NCBI RefSeq assembly: GCF_032380675.1
Contig: NZ_JAWDIX010000001.1
Span: forward strand, 1,912,706-1,976,705
Direction: 5' to 3'
Source: Anaerolentibacter hominis
Lineage (GTDB): Bacteria; Bacillota; Clostridia; Lachnospirales; Lachnospiraceae
Length of the DNA: 64,000 nt
Position numbers and translations under genes: made by a program. Every line of letters starts with the position of its first letter. The first letter of the stretch is position 1. Positions 16,309 to 24,954 of the stretch are shown piece after piece. The notes under the pieces are model-generated. The model did not search any database. It was not told the DNA's origin and worked only from the letters and a program-made list of their open reading frames with translations.

Positions 16309-17772
16309 TTGGAAAATCAAATAGAAGTTCAGCAGGTTATATATACCGTCCTGAAAACACAGATACAATTCGGAACCTATCGTTTTGGTGAACGGCTGCC
16401 GACCATTGAGCACGCCTCCTCCTTATTTTATGTCTCCTGTGATACTATCCGGCATGCCTACTGGCGCTTGAGGAAGGAAGGCTATGTTACCATATCCAAA
16501 AAAGCCGGTGTAAAAATAAAAGTTCATTACTCCGAACAGGACAGAGAACAGCACATACAGGCATTTTTTGCCCCGCGAAGAGAAGCTCTCCTTGATTTAA
16601 GCCGCTCGATGAAGCCTTTGTTTGGTCAGGCGCAGTGGCTGGCATTTCGCAGTGCTTCTCCGGAATTGTTGGATAAGATTGAGTGTCTGGCACAGGAAAA
16701 GGCTCTCCCTCCATCGGGTGCCATGATCAGGCAGCTTCAGCTTATCTACGGCAACCTGGGCAATGATCTGCTCATGCGTCTTGTCTGGCAGATATTTATG
16801 TACTATCAGGCACCGTTTTTAAGTCTCCCGGATTCTGTTTGCTATTTTGCCGGCAGCGAAGGCAATCCGCTTCTCTCCATGATCGCACAGTGCCGCCTGG
16901 GCGACTGGACAGGGCTCCGGTGTGCCATAGACGAATTCCAGGGGCAGTTTGCCTCTGCGGTCAGCCTTCTTTTTGACAGGAGGATCACCACCGTATCTTC
17001 TGACAAGCAGGAAGTATTTGCATGGAGCGCATACAAAAAGGCCTCCCAGATGTGTTATTCCCTTGCGATGAATATAATGATCGGCATCAGCCGGGGGACT
17101 TATCCGGCTGAAACTTACCTTCCCCCTTTGGCAAAACTGGCACAGGAGAACCAGGTTTCCGTCAGCACGATCCGACGGACACTCTCCATATTAAATCAAA
17201 TCGGAGCAGTGGAGTCCATCAATGGGGTAGGCACAAAGGTTCTTTCCCTTCAGGAGATTGCCGGCCGCTGCGACTATTCCAGTCCCGCTGTGAAAAGGCG
17301 GATATCCAACCAGATACAAAGTCATCACATCCTGACGTTATCCTGCAAAGAAGCGGCAGAGCTAACATTAGTATCTATGTCCACGGCTGAGTTCGACCGG
17401 CTGAAAGAACGATTGCTGCTCCACCAGGAGCACCACAGATATGAACTGGCCGTTTACGGTGTCCTGGAGGTCATCACTCATTATGCGCCCTGTCGGACGC
17501 TTCGAATCGTGTACAAGGAGCTGTTTCAGCAGTTGTTGTGGGGATACCCTCTGAGAGCCAGCCAGTCTCCCGAAAGCCTGGAATCATATTATAAGTCCAG
17601 ACTTTCCAGTCTTCTTGACTGTCTGAACCGCCGTGATATTACAGGCTTTGCTTCTGAGCTGGAAGAGGTCTTGCTTTATGACTATAAATTTGTGACGGAG
17701 CAGTCCCTGAAACAGGGGCTTGCACAGATTCCCAAAATCTTACCGGTCCGCAGTGCCGCAGAAAACGTATAA
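16309..17772 (+). CDS. Regulator with two GntR-like helix-turn-helix domains
   Basis: A 487-residue protein with two winged helices of GntR type. The first spans residues 1-75 (FGERLPTIEHASSLFYVSCD, then TIRHAYWRLRKEGYVTISKK). The second is near 255-320 (AETYLPPLAKLAQENQVSVS, then TIRRTLSILNQIGAVESING). The parts between and after them are helical and not assigned. TTG 16309 is chosen because AGGAGG (16296-16301) lies seven bases upstream; GTG 16303 is too close. It stands between cyclase and kinase genes and may regulate them or act on their signal. Tandem GntR domains in one chain are unusual. Confidence 0.82.
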   Translation: MENQIEVQQVIYTVLKTQIQFGTYRFGERLPTIEHASSLFYVSCDTIRHAYWRLRKEGYVTISKKAGVKIKVHYSEQDREQHIQAFFAPRREALLDLSRSMKPLFGQAQWLAFRSASPELLDKIECLAQEKALPPSGAMIRQLQLIYGNLGNDLLMRLVWQIFMYYQAPFLSLPDSVCYFAGSEGNPLLSMIAQCRLGDWTGLRCAIDEFQGQFASAVSLLFDRRITTVSSDKQEVFAWSAYKKASQMCYSLAMNIMIGISRGTYPAETYLPPLAKLAQENQVSVSTIRRTLSILNQIGAVESINGVGTKVLSLQEIAGRCDYSSPAVKRRISNQIQSHHILTLSCKEAAELTLVSMSTAEFDRLKERLLLHQEHHRYELAVYGVLEVITHYAPCRTLRIVYKELFQQLLWGYPLRASQSPESLESYYKSRLSSLLDCLNRRDITGFASELEEVLLYDYKFVTEQSLKQGLAQIPKILPVRSAAENV

Positions 17773-17776
17773 AGAC

Positions 17777-17810
17777 AAGCACCGTCTCCGCACATGCGGA
17801 GACGGTGCTT
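17777..17810. terminator. Terminator between the double-HTH regulator and hybrid kinase
   Basis: AAGCACCGTCTCCGC and GCGGAGACGGTGCTT form a perfect 15-bp stem around ACAT. It is placed between convergent genes and can serve both. Confidence 0.85.
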
Positions 17811-17834
17811 ATTTACTGTCCAACCGGCTGACAG

Positions 17835-20639
17835 TTACTTCATCCATTTAAGTAATGTTTCCATCAAAAGCTTTACATCAATCGGCTTTGCAATATGATC
17901 ATTCATACCCGCGCTTCGGGCCTTCCCCACATCGCTGGTAAAGGCATTGGCTGTCAGAGCGAGAATGGGAACTGACCGGGAATCATCCCTTTTTAGTGAC
18001 CGGATGGCAGCCGTGGCGTCGTAACCGTTCATAACCGGCATCTGAATATCCATCAACACAGCATCATACTCCCCCGGTGCAGATGCCGCAAATTGTTCCA
18101 CCGCTTCTTTGCCGTTTACCGCTGTATCCACATGAATTCCCTGCATGCTGAGCAATTCCGCCGCAATCTCCCGGTTCAGGTCATTATCCTCCACCAGAAG
18201 CACGTGCCGGCCCTGCAGCCTGGAATGCTGATTCATTTCCGGGATCGGGGCATATTTCATACTGCTGCCGGTTGTAAATGTCTGCAGAATATGCAGTAAT
18301 TTGGATTTAAACAAAGGCTTTGTTATAAATGCATCTGCTCCGGCGCGGAGAAAATCAGCTTTGATCGCAGAATAATCATACGCCGATATAATAATTATCG
18401 GAACATGGATGTCAGCCTGTCTGCGAATGGCTTTTACCGTTTCAAGGCCGTCTTTGTCCGGCATTTTCCAGTCCAGTATGACAGCATAAAAGTCATTTTC
18501 TTCCTCATGTGCTTTCGCTATCCGTTCAACCGCCTCTGTGCCCGACAGCACCCAGAAGCTCTGAATACCCATTTCGTTTAACGCTATGGCAGCGCTTTCG
18601 CATACGATCTGGTCGTCATCCACAATCAGCACTGGTTTCCCCGTCAGGAGCCGGTTATCCAGGCTCTCCTCCTCCTGCAGCGCAAGAGGAACCGAAACGG
18701 TAAAACGGCTTCCCTGGCCCTCATAGCTTTTTACCTCAATCGTACCGTTCATCATACGGACCACATTTTCCGTGATCGCCATACCCAGACCGGTACCCTG
18801 AATTTTACTGATGCGGGTATCTTCCGCCCTGGAAAACGGCTCAAATATATGGGGCAGAAATTCGGCAGCCATTCCCACTCCATTATCTTCCATAATAAAT
18901 TCATACTGCCCTTTTTGAGGGTTCGCAGAAAGAAGCTCGTTAATCTGCAGACTTATCCTGCCCTTTTCCGGCGTATATTTAATGGCATTGGACATAAGAT
19001 TCATCAAAACTTGGCGCAGCCTGTCTCCATCCGCGACCACCTTTTCATGCCGTACCGTCCCTGCACTGATATCAAATTGCTGCTGTTTCTCTTCTATCAG
19101 GGGCCTGCACATGTCTACCACACTCTGAATAAGCTGGGAAAGATCGATATTTTCCGGGACAAGATCTATCTTACCGCTCTCTATTTTCGACATATCCAGT
19201 ACTTCATTGATCAGGCTGAGCAGATGCCGGCTGGATACATTAATCTTATTCAGGCAGTCTTCCACCTTCTCCTCCGAATGAAGATTCGCCTGAGCGATAG
19301 CTGTCATCCCCATTATCGCGTTCATCGGCGTACGGATATCATGGGACATGGAGGAGAGAAAATTCGTCTTCGCAGAGCTTGCAACCCTGGCCGCCCGGTA
19401 TGCTTCCTCCAGCGCCTGCCGCTGCCGCTCCTGCTCCTTACGGTCCTGCGTCACATCAATCCCCACACTGTAGAACGAAGAGAGGCCGTCCCAGCTGTCC
19501 TCCCCTCTTACATAGCTGAAGGTCATCGTCAGTATCTTGATATCGCCTCTTCTGGTTACAATCCTGGCCTCCGCAATCGTGTCTCTGCCGGCTTCTTTTG
19601 AACCTTCCATAACGCTGATCACACGGTCGACATCATCCGGATGTATATAGCCGCACTTGCAGTCCAGCTCCTTCTCAAACTCCTCCTTCGTATAGCCGAT
19701 CAGGTCCAGAAATCCGCCTCCATACCAGAGAATCGTCCGCATATCGCGGGCATCAACCCGGGCAAATCCACCTGGAATGGTACGGATAATCGCCTCTCTC
19801 TCCCGGTCCTTCTTCGCCAGTTTATATTCCGCGCTGTACATATCATGGGACAGTTCTATCCTGGCTCTGTGTCCGTACCAGTTAATAACACGGTTTTTTA
19901 TCATAAAGGTCCGTTCCAGATTAGGATTGTAAAATTCCCATTCATAAAACTCTTCTTCTGTTATCCTGTCATTGGTGCAAAAAGGACATGGAGTCGTCCG
20001 GCCCTGTATTACTTCATAACACTTACGCCCCAGAATATCTGAACGCCTGAGTCGTGTAATTTCATAAAGAGCATCCGCCGCCGTGTGATTTAAATAGAGA
20101 AGTTCATAGCTGTTCATATCACAAATATAAATGTTACCTGCGTACTCTTCCATCATCCATTCAAAATACCTGGACTTTTCGCTCTGTAAATTGTGCTGTT
20201 CTTCTCTCAGCTTTATCTCATTGCTGATATCGGTATGTACCGCATAGCATACGGGCAAACCGTTTATTCTTTCTTCTGTAACATTGCCGGAGACACGCAT
20301 CCACAAATCGTGTCCTTCTTCCACAGGGAAAGGGACCGTCACGGCAAATCCCTCCTGTCCCGGCTTCATTGAATCCATCACGCCTGTTTTGATCACAGCA
20401 AACGCATCCGGCCTGTCCGCATAATAATCCTTCCAGGCAGGAAAGCGCTCCGCAAATTCTTCCCTGGTATAGCCCGTTTTCCGGTAAAAAGATTCATTGG
20501 CCCACAGGAGAGTAAGCTCCTTATCCGGCAGATAGCAAAGTATTCCCATATTCGACTTCCCAAACATCCGGTTATACTCATGTGCAATCCGGGAATTCAA
20601 ACAATGATTTAAATGCCCTGCATCGTACTGCTGTTCCAT
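17835..20639 (-). CDS. Hybrid histidine kinase with PAS domains and two receivers
   Basis: A 934-residue cytoplasmic hybrid kinase. Order: PAS (30-140), PAS-like domain with Cys207, Cys218 and Cys221 (about 165-275), PAS (285-400), dimerisation/phospho-acceptor region with SSMSHDIRTPMN (His433), ATPase domain (DNGVGM, GTGLGM), receiver 1 (Asp723) and receiver 2 (Asp864). No output or Hpt domain is present, so the phosphoryl group must pass to a separate protein. The ATG at 20639 is chosen because AAAGGAGAG lies just upstream; a TTG seven codons earlier would place that site inside the gene. It has its own promoter. Confidence 0.93.
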   Translation of the reverse strand: MEQQYDAGHLNHCLNSRIAHEYNRMFGKSNMGILCYLPDKELTLLWANESFYRKTGYTREEFAERFPAWKDYYADRPDAFAVIKTGVMDSMKPGQEGFAVTVPFPVEEGHDLWMRVSGNVTEERINGLPVCYAVHTDISNEIKLREEQHNLQSEKSRYFEWMMEEYAGNIYICDMNSYELLYLNHTAADALYEITRLRRSDILGRKCYEVIQGRTTPCPFCTNDRITEEEFYEWEFYNPNLERTFMIKNRVINWYGHRARIELSHDMYSAEYKLAKKDREREAIIRTIPGGFARVDARDMRTILWYGGGFLDLIGYTKEEFEKELDCKCGYIHPDDVDRVISVMEGSKEAGRDTIAEARIVTRRGDIKILTMTFSYVRGEDSWDGLSSFYSVGIDVTQDRKEQERQRQALEEAYRAARVASSAKTNFLSSMSHDIRTPMNAIMGMTAIAQANLHSEEKVEDCLNKINVSSRHLLSLINEVLDMSKIESGKIDLVPENIDLSQLIQSVVDMCRPLIEEKQQQFDISAGTVRHEKVVADGDRLRQVLMNLMSNAIKYTPEKGRISLQINELLSANPQKGQYEFIMEDNGVGMAAEFLPHIFEPFSRAEDTRISKIQGTGLGMAITENVVRMMNGTIEVKSYEGQGSRFTVSVPLALQEEESLDNRLLTGKPVLIVDDDQIVCESAAIALNEMGIQSFWVLSGTEAVERIAKAHEEENDFYAVILDWKMPDKDGLETVKAIRRQADIHVPIIIISAYDYSAIKADFLRAGADAFITKPLFKSKLLHILQTFTTGSSMKYAPIPEMNQHSRLQGRHVLLVEDNDLNREIAAELLSMQGIHVDTAVNGKEAVEQFAASAPGEYDAVLMDIQMPVMNGYDATAAIRSLKRDDSRSVPILALTANAFTSDVGKARSAGMNDHIAKPIDVKLLMETLLKWMK

Positions 20640-20698
20640 ATATTTTCTCTCCTTTGCCAACAGGATCTTTATATCGCAACCTTGTTCACATACAATTT

Positions 20699-20727
20699 AT
20701 TATAGACTGGATACGGTATAAAAGCAA
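20699..20727 (-). promoter_or_regulatory. Promoter of the two-receiver hybrid kinase
   Basis: On the minus strand TTGCTT (20727-20722) and a perfect TATAAT (20704-20699) are 17 bp apart. Nothing else was found in the 20640-20862 gap except the terminator of the next unit. Confidence 0.7.
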
Positions 20728-20804
20728 GCGAAAGCCCTGTGAATTTTTTGTTAACGAAAGAAATATCATTTTCTGCAAATTCATACCGCAGCGACATATT
20801 TTAT

Positions 20805-20838
20805 CAAAAAACCGCCGGCCGGAAACCGGCTGACGGTT
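20805..20838 (-). terminator. Terminator of the 1286-residue signalling gene
   Basis: On the minus strand AACCGTCAGCCGG and CCGGCCGGCGGTT pair, followed by TTTTTT. It separates this gene from the downstream hybrid kinase. Confidence 0.75.
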
Positions 20839-20862
20839 AAGAACCAGACATATGTATACTTT

Positions 20863-23800
20863 TTATCTATGCACCCCGTTCTTCCCCCGTTTCAGGATGC
20901 ATTTACTCAGTACAGCAAGCATTTGTTCCACCTGAATCGGCTTGGACAGATGTCCGTCCATTCCGCTGGCAATCGATTTCTTCGTATCTTCATCGAAAGC
21001 ATTTGCAGTCAGCGCTATAATGGGAATAAAGCGCGCGTCCGGCCTTCCGGATGTACGAATCCGGCGGGCGGCCTCAAGCCCGTCCATCACCGGCATCCGG
21101 ATATCCATCAGAACCGTATCAAAATAATCCGGATCATGCGTACAGAACAAATCCACAGCCTCTCTCCCGTCTGCGGCACAGGTTACAGCAAATCCATTCA
21201 TCTTCAAAATGGTTTCCGCAATTTCACGGTTAATCTCATTGTCCTCTGCCAACAGTACATGATAGCCATGAAAATCCGGGAGCAAGATCTTCTGCTCCGG
21301 TTCACCGGCAGAAGGCTGCTGCTCGTCCATATATTCAAAGGAAAGCGTAAAGCAGAATTCCGAGCCCTGTCCCATCTCACTGCGAACCTCCAGGATACCG
21401 CCCATCATCTGTACCAGACGGCTGGAGATAGACAGTCCCAGTCCGGTGCCCCCTCGGCGGGCCGCCGTACTTGCCTCCGCCTGTTCAAACGGATTAAAAA
21501 TACGGGACATCGCAGCCTGATCAATACCAATACCGGTATCTGTCACAGAAAAACGAAGCACCTGTCTGGGTTCTGATTCCAGTTCTTCCACCCTGACCGT
21601 AATACCGCCGTGATCAGTAAACTTTATGGCATTGCCGATGATATTGACCAATACCTGATTGAGCCGCAGCCCATCCGCACAGACCCGGCGCTTGATGTGC
21701 CGTTGATCCTCCAGCTGTAAAGCCAGCATTTTCTCCAGCGCCTGCGCGTGAAACAGGGATTGGAGACTTGCCAGCAGCTGAGTAAGGTCCAGCCGTCCAT
21801 AATTCAACTCCAGCTTTCCGCTCTCGATCCGCGACATGTCAAGGATATCATTGACAAGACCCAGCAGATAGGTATTAGCCGACTCGATTTTGTTCAGGCA
21901 GTCCAGCGCTTTGTCCCGATCGTCCAGAACAGTTTTTGCAATCGTTGTCATACCGCTGATGGCATTCATCGGTGTTCTGATCTCATGGGACATACGGGAA
22001 AGAAAATCGGTCTTTGCCTGGCTCACCGCATCCGCCTTTGATTTCATAATAAAGGAGGGCACAATCTTAACCAGCTCTTTCAGCAGCCTGCGCTCTTCTT
22101 TGCTCCACTCATAATTCTCCTGGTAAGTCTCAAAGCTCATGGAACCGGCGTACTCTCCATATTCCCAGATACCCGCATGGAGACAGGATGGAATATGTGA
22201 AATACCATCCCTCACATTGTGATCCGCAAGACCATCGTCATCATACATATTGGCGCAGATGTCGAAATCTTCCTCCGAGGCATAAAAATCCTGCCCCAGC
22301 TGCAGATCTGACCGGCTGCGCGCCCACTGGTACGTAAACCGGTAACTGAGATAGGACCGGTCCGCCTCAATGATAGAGACCCGGTCAAAATGATAGGTTT
22401 TTCCAATGCGCGAGAGCAGCAGAAAAACTGCATCATCCAGGTTTTTCGCCTTACCCAGCAGGTCCAGCGCAAAAGACACCAGATCTCCCCTGTTCTGGGG
22501 CACCTCCGTCTTTATCCGGTTAACCGGATGTTCCTCGGTATAGAGCTGGGTCAAGAATACGCCTGCCTCATGAGAAGTATCCAGATAACAGGCCGCCTGA
22601 CCTTTTCCATGCTCTTTCACATACTTCAGTGTACTTTCCGCACACCGGTACAGCGCGTTGTATTCATCTGCCACCTCTGTACTGCACATCCCAATACTCA
22701 CAGAAACATGTATATTCTTCTCCGTATTTGTCATAATGCCCTGCACCAAATCAGCAATATGAGGGCCGATATCAGTTGCCCGCCTCTTATCACAGTGCTT
22801 GACAAAGAGCAAAAATTCATCGCCGCCCAGACGGATCTGTATATTATCCGGACCAGTCTCAGCCAGCAGTATATCCGCCACTTCCTGAAGAATGGCATCG
22901 GCAAACATATTGCCTTCCTTTTGATTGATATCATCAAAATCATCCATATCAAGCAGCATTAAAACGCCATGATCAGCCAAATCCCGCTGTTTAAGGAATT
23001 CCCTGATCAGTCTGACCCCGCTTTCCTTATTATGCAGCCCCGTCAGGCTGTCCCTGGACCGTGCCTCTATAAGAGCCTGCTCTATCTCTTTCTGATGAGT
23101 AATATCCTCCACAATACCGATGGCAAACTGAGGTGTCCCATCCTCCTCACAGCGTATCACAGACAGGGTCTCCCGGCACCAGAAGGAACCGTCCCCGCCC
23201 CGAAATACACAGGTAGCCGTCCGTTCTTCCCCCAGAATACGCTCATACATTTTATAAAATTCCGGGCGGTATTCCTCGTCCACCATCTCCAAGGCAAAAC
23301 TCTCCGGCATATTTTCATAGCGGGATTTGCAATGGAATATGCTGCTGGTCCGCTCCGGGACGATACAAACTCCGTTCTTCGGGTAGTAGAAAAATTCACA
23401 GGTTGTGGTATGTTCCAGCGCCAGATGCAATATTTCATTGCTGGCCTCCACCTGCTCTTCCAGCCGCCTGCTGCGCTGCTCTGCCATTTTGCGCTCATTG
23501 ATATCCAGAAATACACTCTGGATCACCTGCTCTCCATCCGTGTCCAATATAACCTCGGCACTCCCGATAATCCAGCAGGAACCTCCATCTCTCTGAACCA
23601 TCCGGTACTCAAACGGACTCCGGTCGCCAGGCTTTTTCAGATTCTCACTGATCTCCGCCAGAACCCGTTCCCTGTCTTCCTCCACGATCAGACCAGGCAG
23701 ATCCCAGTCCCTCTTCGCCCAAAACTCTTGGGGCGTATACCCGAAGAGCCGCATGGCCTCCTGGTTGGCATTTTTAAAGATGACTTCATGTCCATCCGTC

Positions 23801-24723
23801 TGGTATTGAACAATTCCGCACAACACAGAATCAAACAGATTATTATAGCGCACCGCCTGGCGCTTCTGCTCTTCCGCCTGCTGCTCCAGTCGTTCTCTGG
23901 CTTCAATTTCAGTAGAAATATCCCGGATTACACTGATACATACTTCTCGTCCGTCCTCAGATATTCCCTTTTTTCCCACATCGTTAACCCAGATGTAACT
24001 GCCATCCTTCTTAAGAATCCGGTACTGCACCTCATAGGAAGCACCAGCTGCAAATGCCTCTTCTACGAGGCGGTCTACCCTCATCCGATCATCCGGATGC
24101 ATACAATTTATAACTTTACCGTCAATTGCCTCCACAAATTCATCATAGGTAAAGCCCAGATAGGCAAGCATGTAGTCATTCACATAATAAAGAGGAAAAT
24201 CTGGTTCCAAATAGCCGCCCATCATCCCGCCTGGAATATTTCTGCCCAGAATATCCAGGGCTTTCGTCCCCAGCTGCCGCTCCAATTCATTGCGTTCAAG
24301 ACCAGACGATGGAAAAAACTCCCCCTCTTCCTGTTGTCTGTCCGGTGTAGAGGCATGAATAGCGGCAATTTGTAATCTTCCATCCTCCTCAACACAGGCA
24401 GCCGATACTCTCATCCATATTTCATCCCGGTGGTCTGCAATCGGGCAGACAGTTGCCGTAAGCAAAACCACAGCATAGTGGTCTGTTATGACAACTTCTT
24501 CTTCACTCTCATAATCGATCCGATATGGTTCCGGCGACTGTGCTATTTCTGTGTGCAAGGCTAACTCCACCTGAGCTCTTGTACAAAACAGTTCAGACTT
24601 ACCGGTCCCAATCCACTGTATATTTTCCGTCAGGCAGGAAAGGGCTCCTTCGGCATCTCGTTTAACCAGATACGCATCATAAAAAGTATGAACCGCTTTG
24701 ACGGCATCATTTGGACGTAACAT
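20863..24723 (-). CDS. NTF2-like/PAS/GGDEF/hybrid kinase fusion protein
   Basis: A 1286-residue soluble protein that joins two signalling outputs. Order: NTF2/SnoaL-like domain (about 5-125), PAS domains (about 155-275, 290-410 and 430-545), GGDEF domain (550-715, GGDEF at 633-637, no RxxD inhibitory site at the usual place), GAF-like domain (750-890), histidine kinase (SRMSHEIRTPMN, His913; TDTGIGI; GTGLGLS) and one receiver (Asp1207). It could both make cyclic di-GMP and phosphorylate a partner. The ATG at 24723 has AGAGGTG just upstream; an ATG 13 codons earlier lacks a site. Confidence 0.92.
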   Translation of the reverse strand: MLRPNDAVKAVHTFYDAYLVKRDAEGALSCLTENIQWIGTGKSELFCTRAQVELALHTEIAQSPEPYRIDYESEEEVVITDHYAVVLLTATVCPIADHRDEIWMRVSAACVEEDGRLQIAAIHASTPDRQQEEGEFFPSSGLERNELERQLGTKALDILGRNIPGGMMGGYLEPDFPLYYVNDYMLAYLGFTYDEFVEAIDGKVINCMHPDDRMRVDRLVEEAFAAGASYEVQYRILKKDGSYIWVNDVGKKGISEDGREVCISVIRDISTEIEARERLEQQAEEQKRQAVRYNNLFDSVLCGIVQYQTDGHEVIFKNANQEAMRLFGYTPQEFWAKRDWDLPGLIVEEDRERVLAEISENLKKPGDRSPFEYRMVQRDGGSCWIIGSAEVILDTDGEQVIQSVFLDINERKMAEQRSRRLEEQVEASNEILHLALEHTTTCEFFYYPKNGVCIVPERTSSIFHCKSRYENMPESFALEMVDEEYRPEFYKMYERILGEERTATCVFRGGDGSFWCRETLSVIRCEEDGTPQFAIGIVEDITHQKEIEQALIEARSRDSLTGLHNKESGVRLIREFLKQRDLADHGVLMLLDMDDFDDINQKEGNMFADAILQEVADILLAETGPDNIQIRLGGDEFLLFVKHCDKRRATDIGPHIADLVQGIMTNTEKNIHVSVSIGMCSTEVADEYNALYRCAESTLKYVKEHGKGQAACYLDTSHEAGVFLTQLYTEEHPVNRIKTEVPQNRGDLVSFALDLLGKAKNLDDAVFLLLSRIGKTYHFDRVSIIEADRSYLSYRFTYQWARSRSDLQLGQDFYASEEDFDICANMYDDDGLADHNVRDGISHIPSCLHAGIWEYGEYAGSMSFETYQENYEWSKEERRLLKELVKIVPSFIMKSKADAVSQAKTDFLSRMSHEIRTPMNAISGMTTIAKTVLDDRDKALDCLNKIESANTYLLGLVNDILDMSRIESGKLELNYGRLDLTQLLASLQSLFHAQALEKMLALQLEDQRHIKRRVCADGLRLNQVLVNIIGNAIKFTDHGGITVRVEELESEPRQVLRFSVTDTGIGIDQAAMSRIFNPFEQAEASTAARRGGTGLGLSISSRLVQMMGGILEVRSEMGQGSEFCFTLSFEYMDEQQPSAGEPEQKILLPDFHGYHVLLAEDNEINREIAETILKMNGFAVTCAADGREAVDLFCTHDPDYFDTVLMDIRMPVMDGLEAARRIRTSGRPDARFIPIIALTANAFDEDTKKSIASGMDGHLSKPIQVEQMLAVLSKCILKRGKNGVHR

Positions 24724-24787
24724 GCTGCACCTCTTTCTGCAGGAAACTCCTGCCGGACGCATAAAAAAACGTTCTTATTTATAATTT

Positions 24788-24816
24788 ATTCTATCAAAGC
24801 AGGGGACTTATTGCAA
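24788..24816 (-). promoter_or_regulatory. Promoter of the 1286-residue signalling gene
   Basis: On the minus strand TTGCAA (24816-24811) and TAGAAT (24793-24788) are 17 bp apart. Confidence 0.65.
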
Positions 24817-24864
24817 GACCGCGGAATTTGCCCCTGAACAATCCTATTCTTTCTATCAGATAAA

Positions 24865-24897
24865 CTAAAAAAAGCCAGCGTCATATGACGCTGGCTT
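24865..24897 (-). terminator. Terminator of pckA
   Basis: AAGCCAGCGTCAT and ATGACGCTGGCTT form a perfect 13-bp stem; seven T follow on the minus strand. It lies 57 bp after the pckA stop. Confidence 0.9.
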
Positions 24898-24954
24898 ATT
24901 ACAGGCAAACCGCCTGCGGATCATTATCATTTCACAGTAGAAATTCTATTGATC

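Noticed and set aside
22969..24375. Open frame of 468 codons on the plus strand opposite the 1286-residue signalling gene
   Set aside because: It is antisense to clear PAS and GGDEF domains, has low-complexity composition and no recognisable domain.
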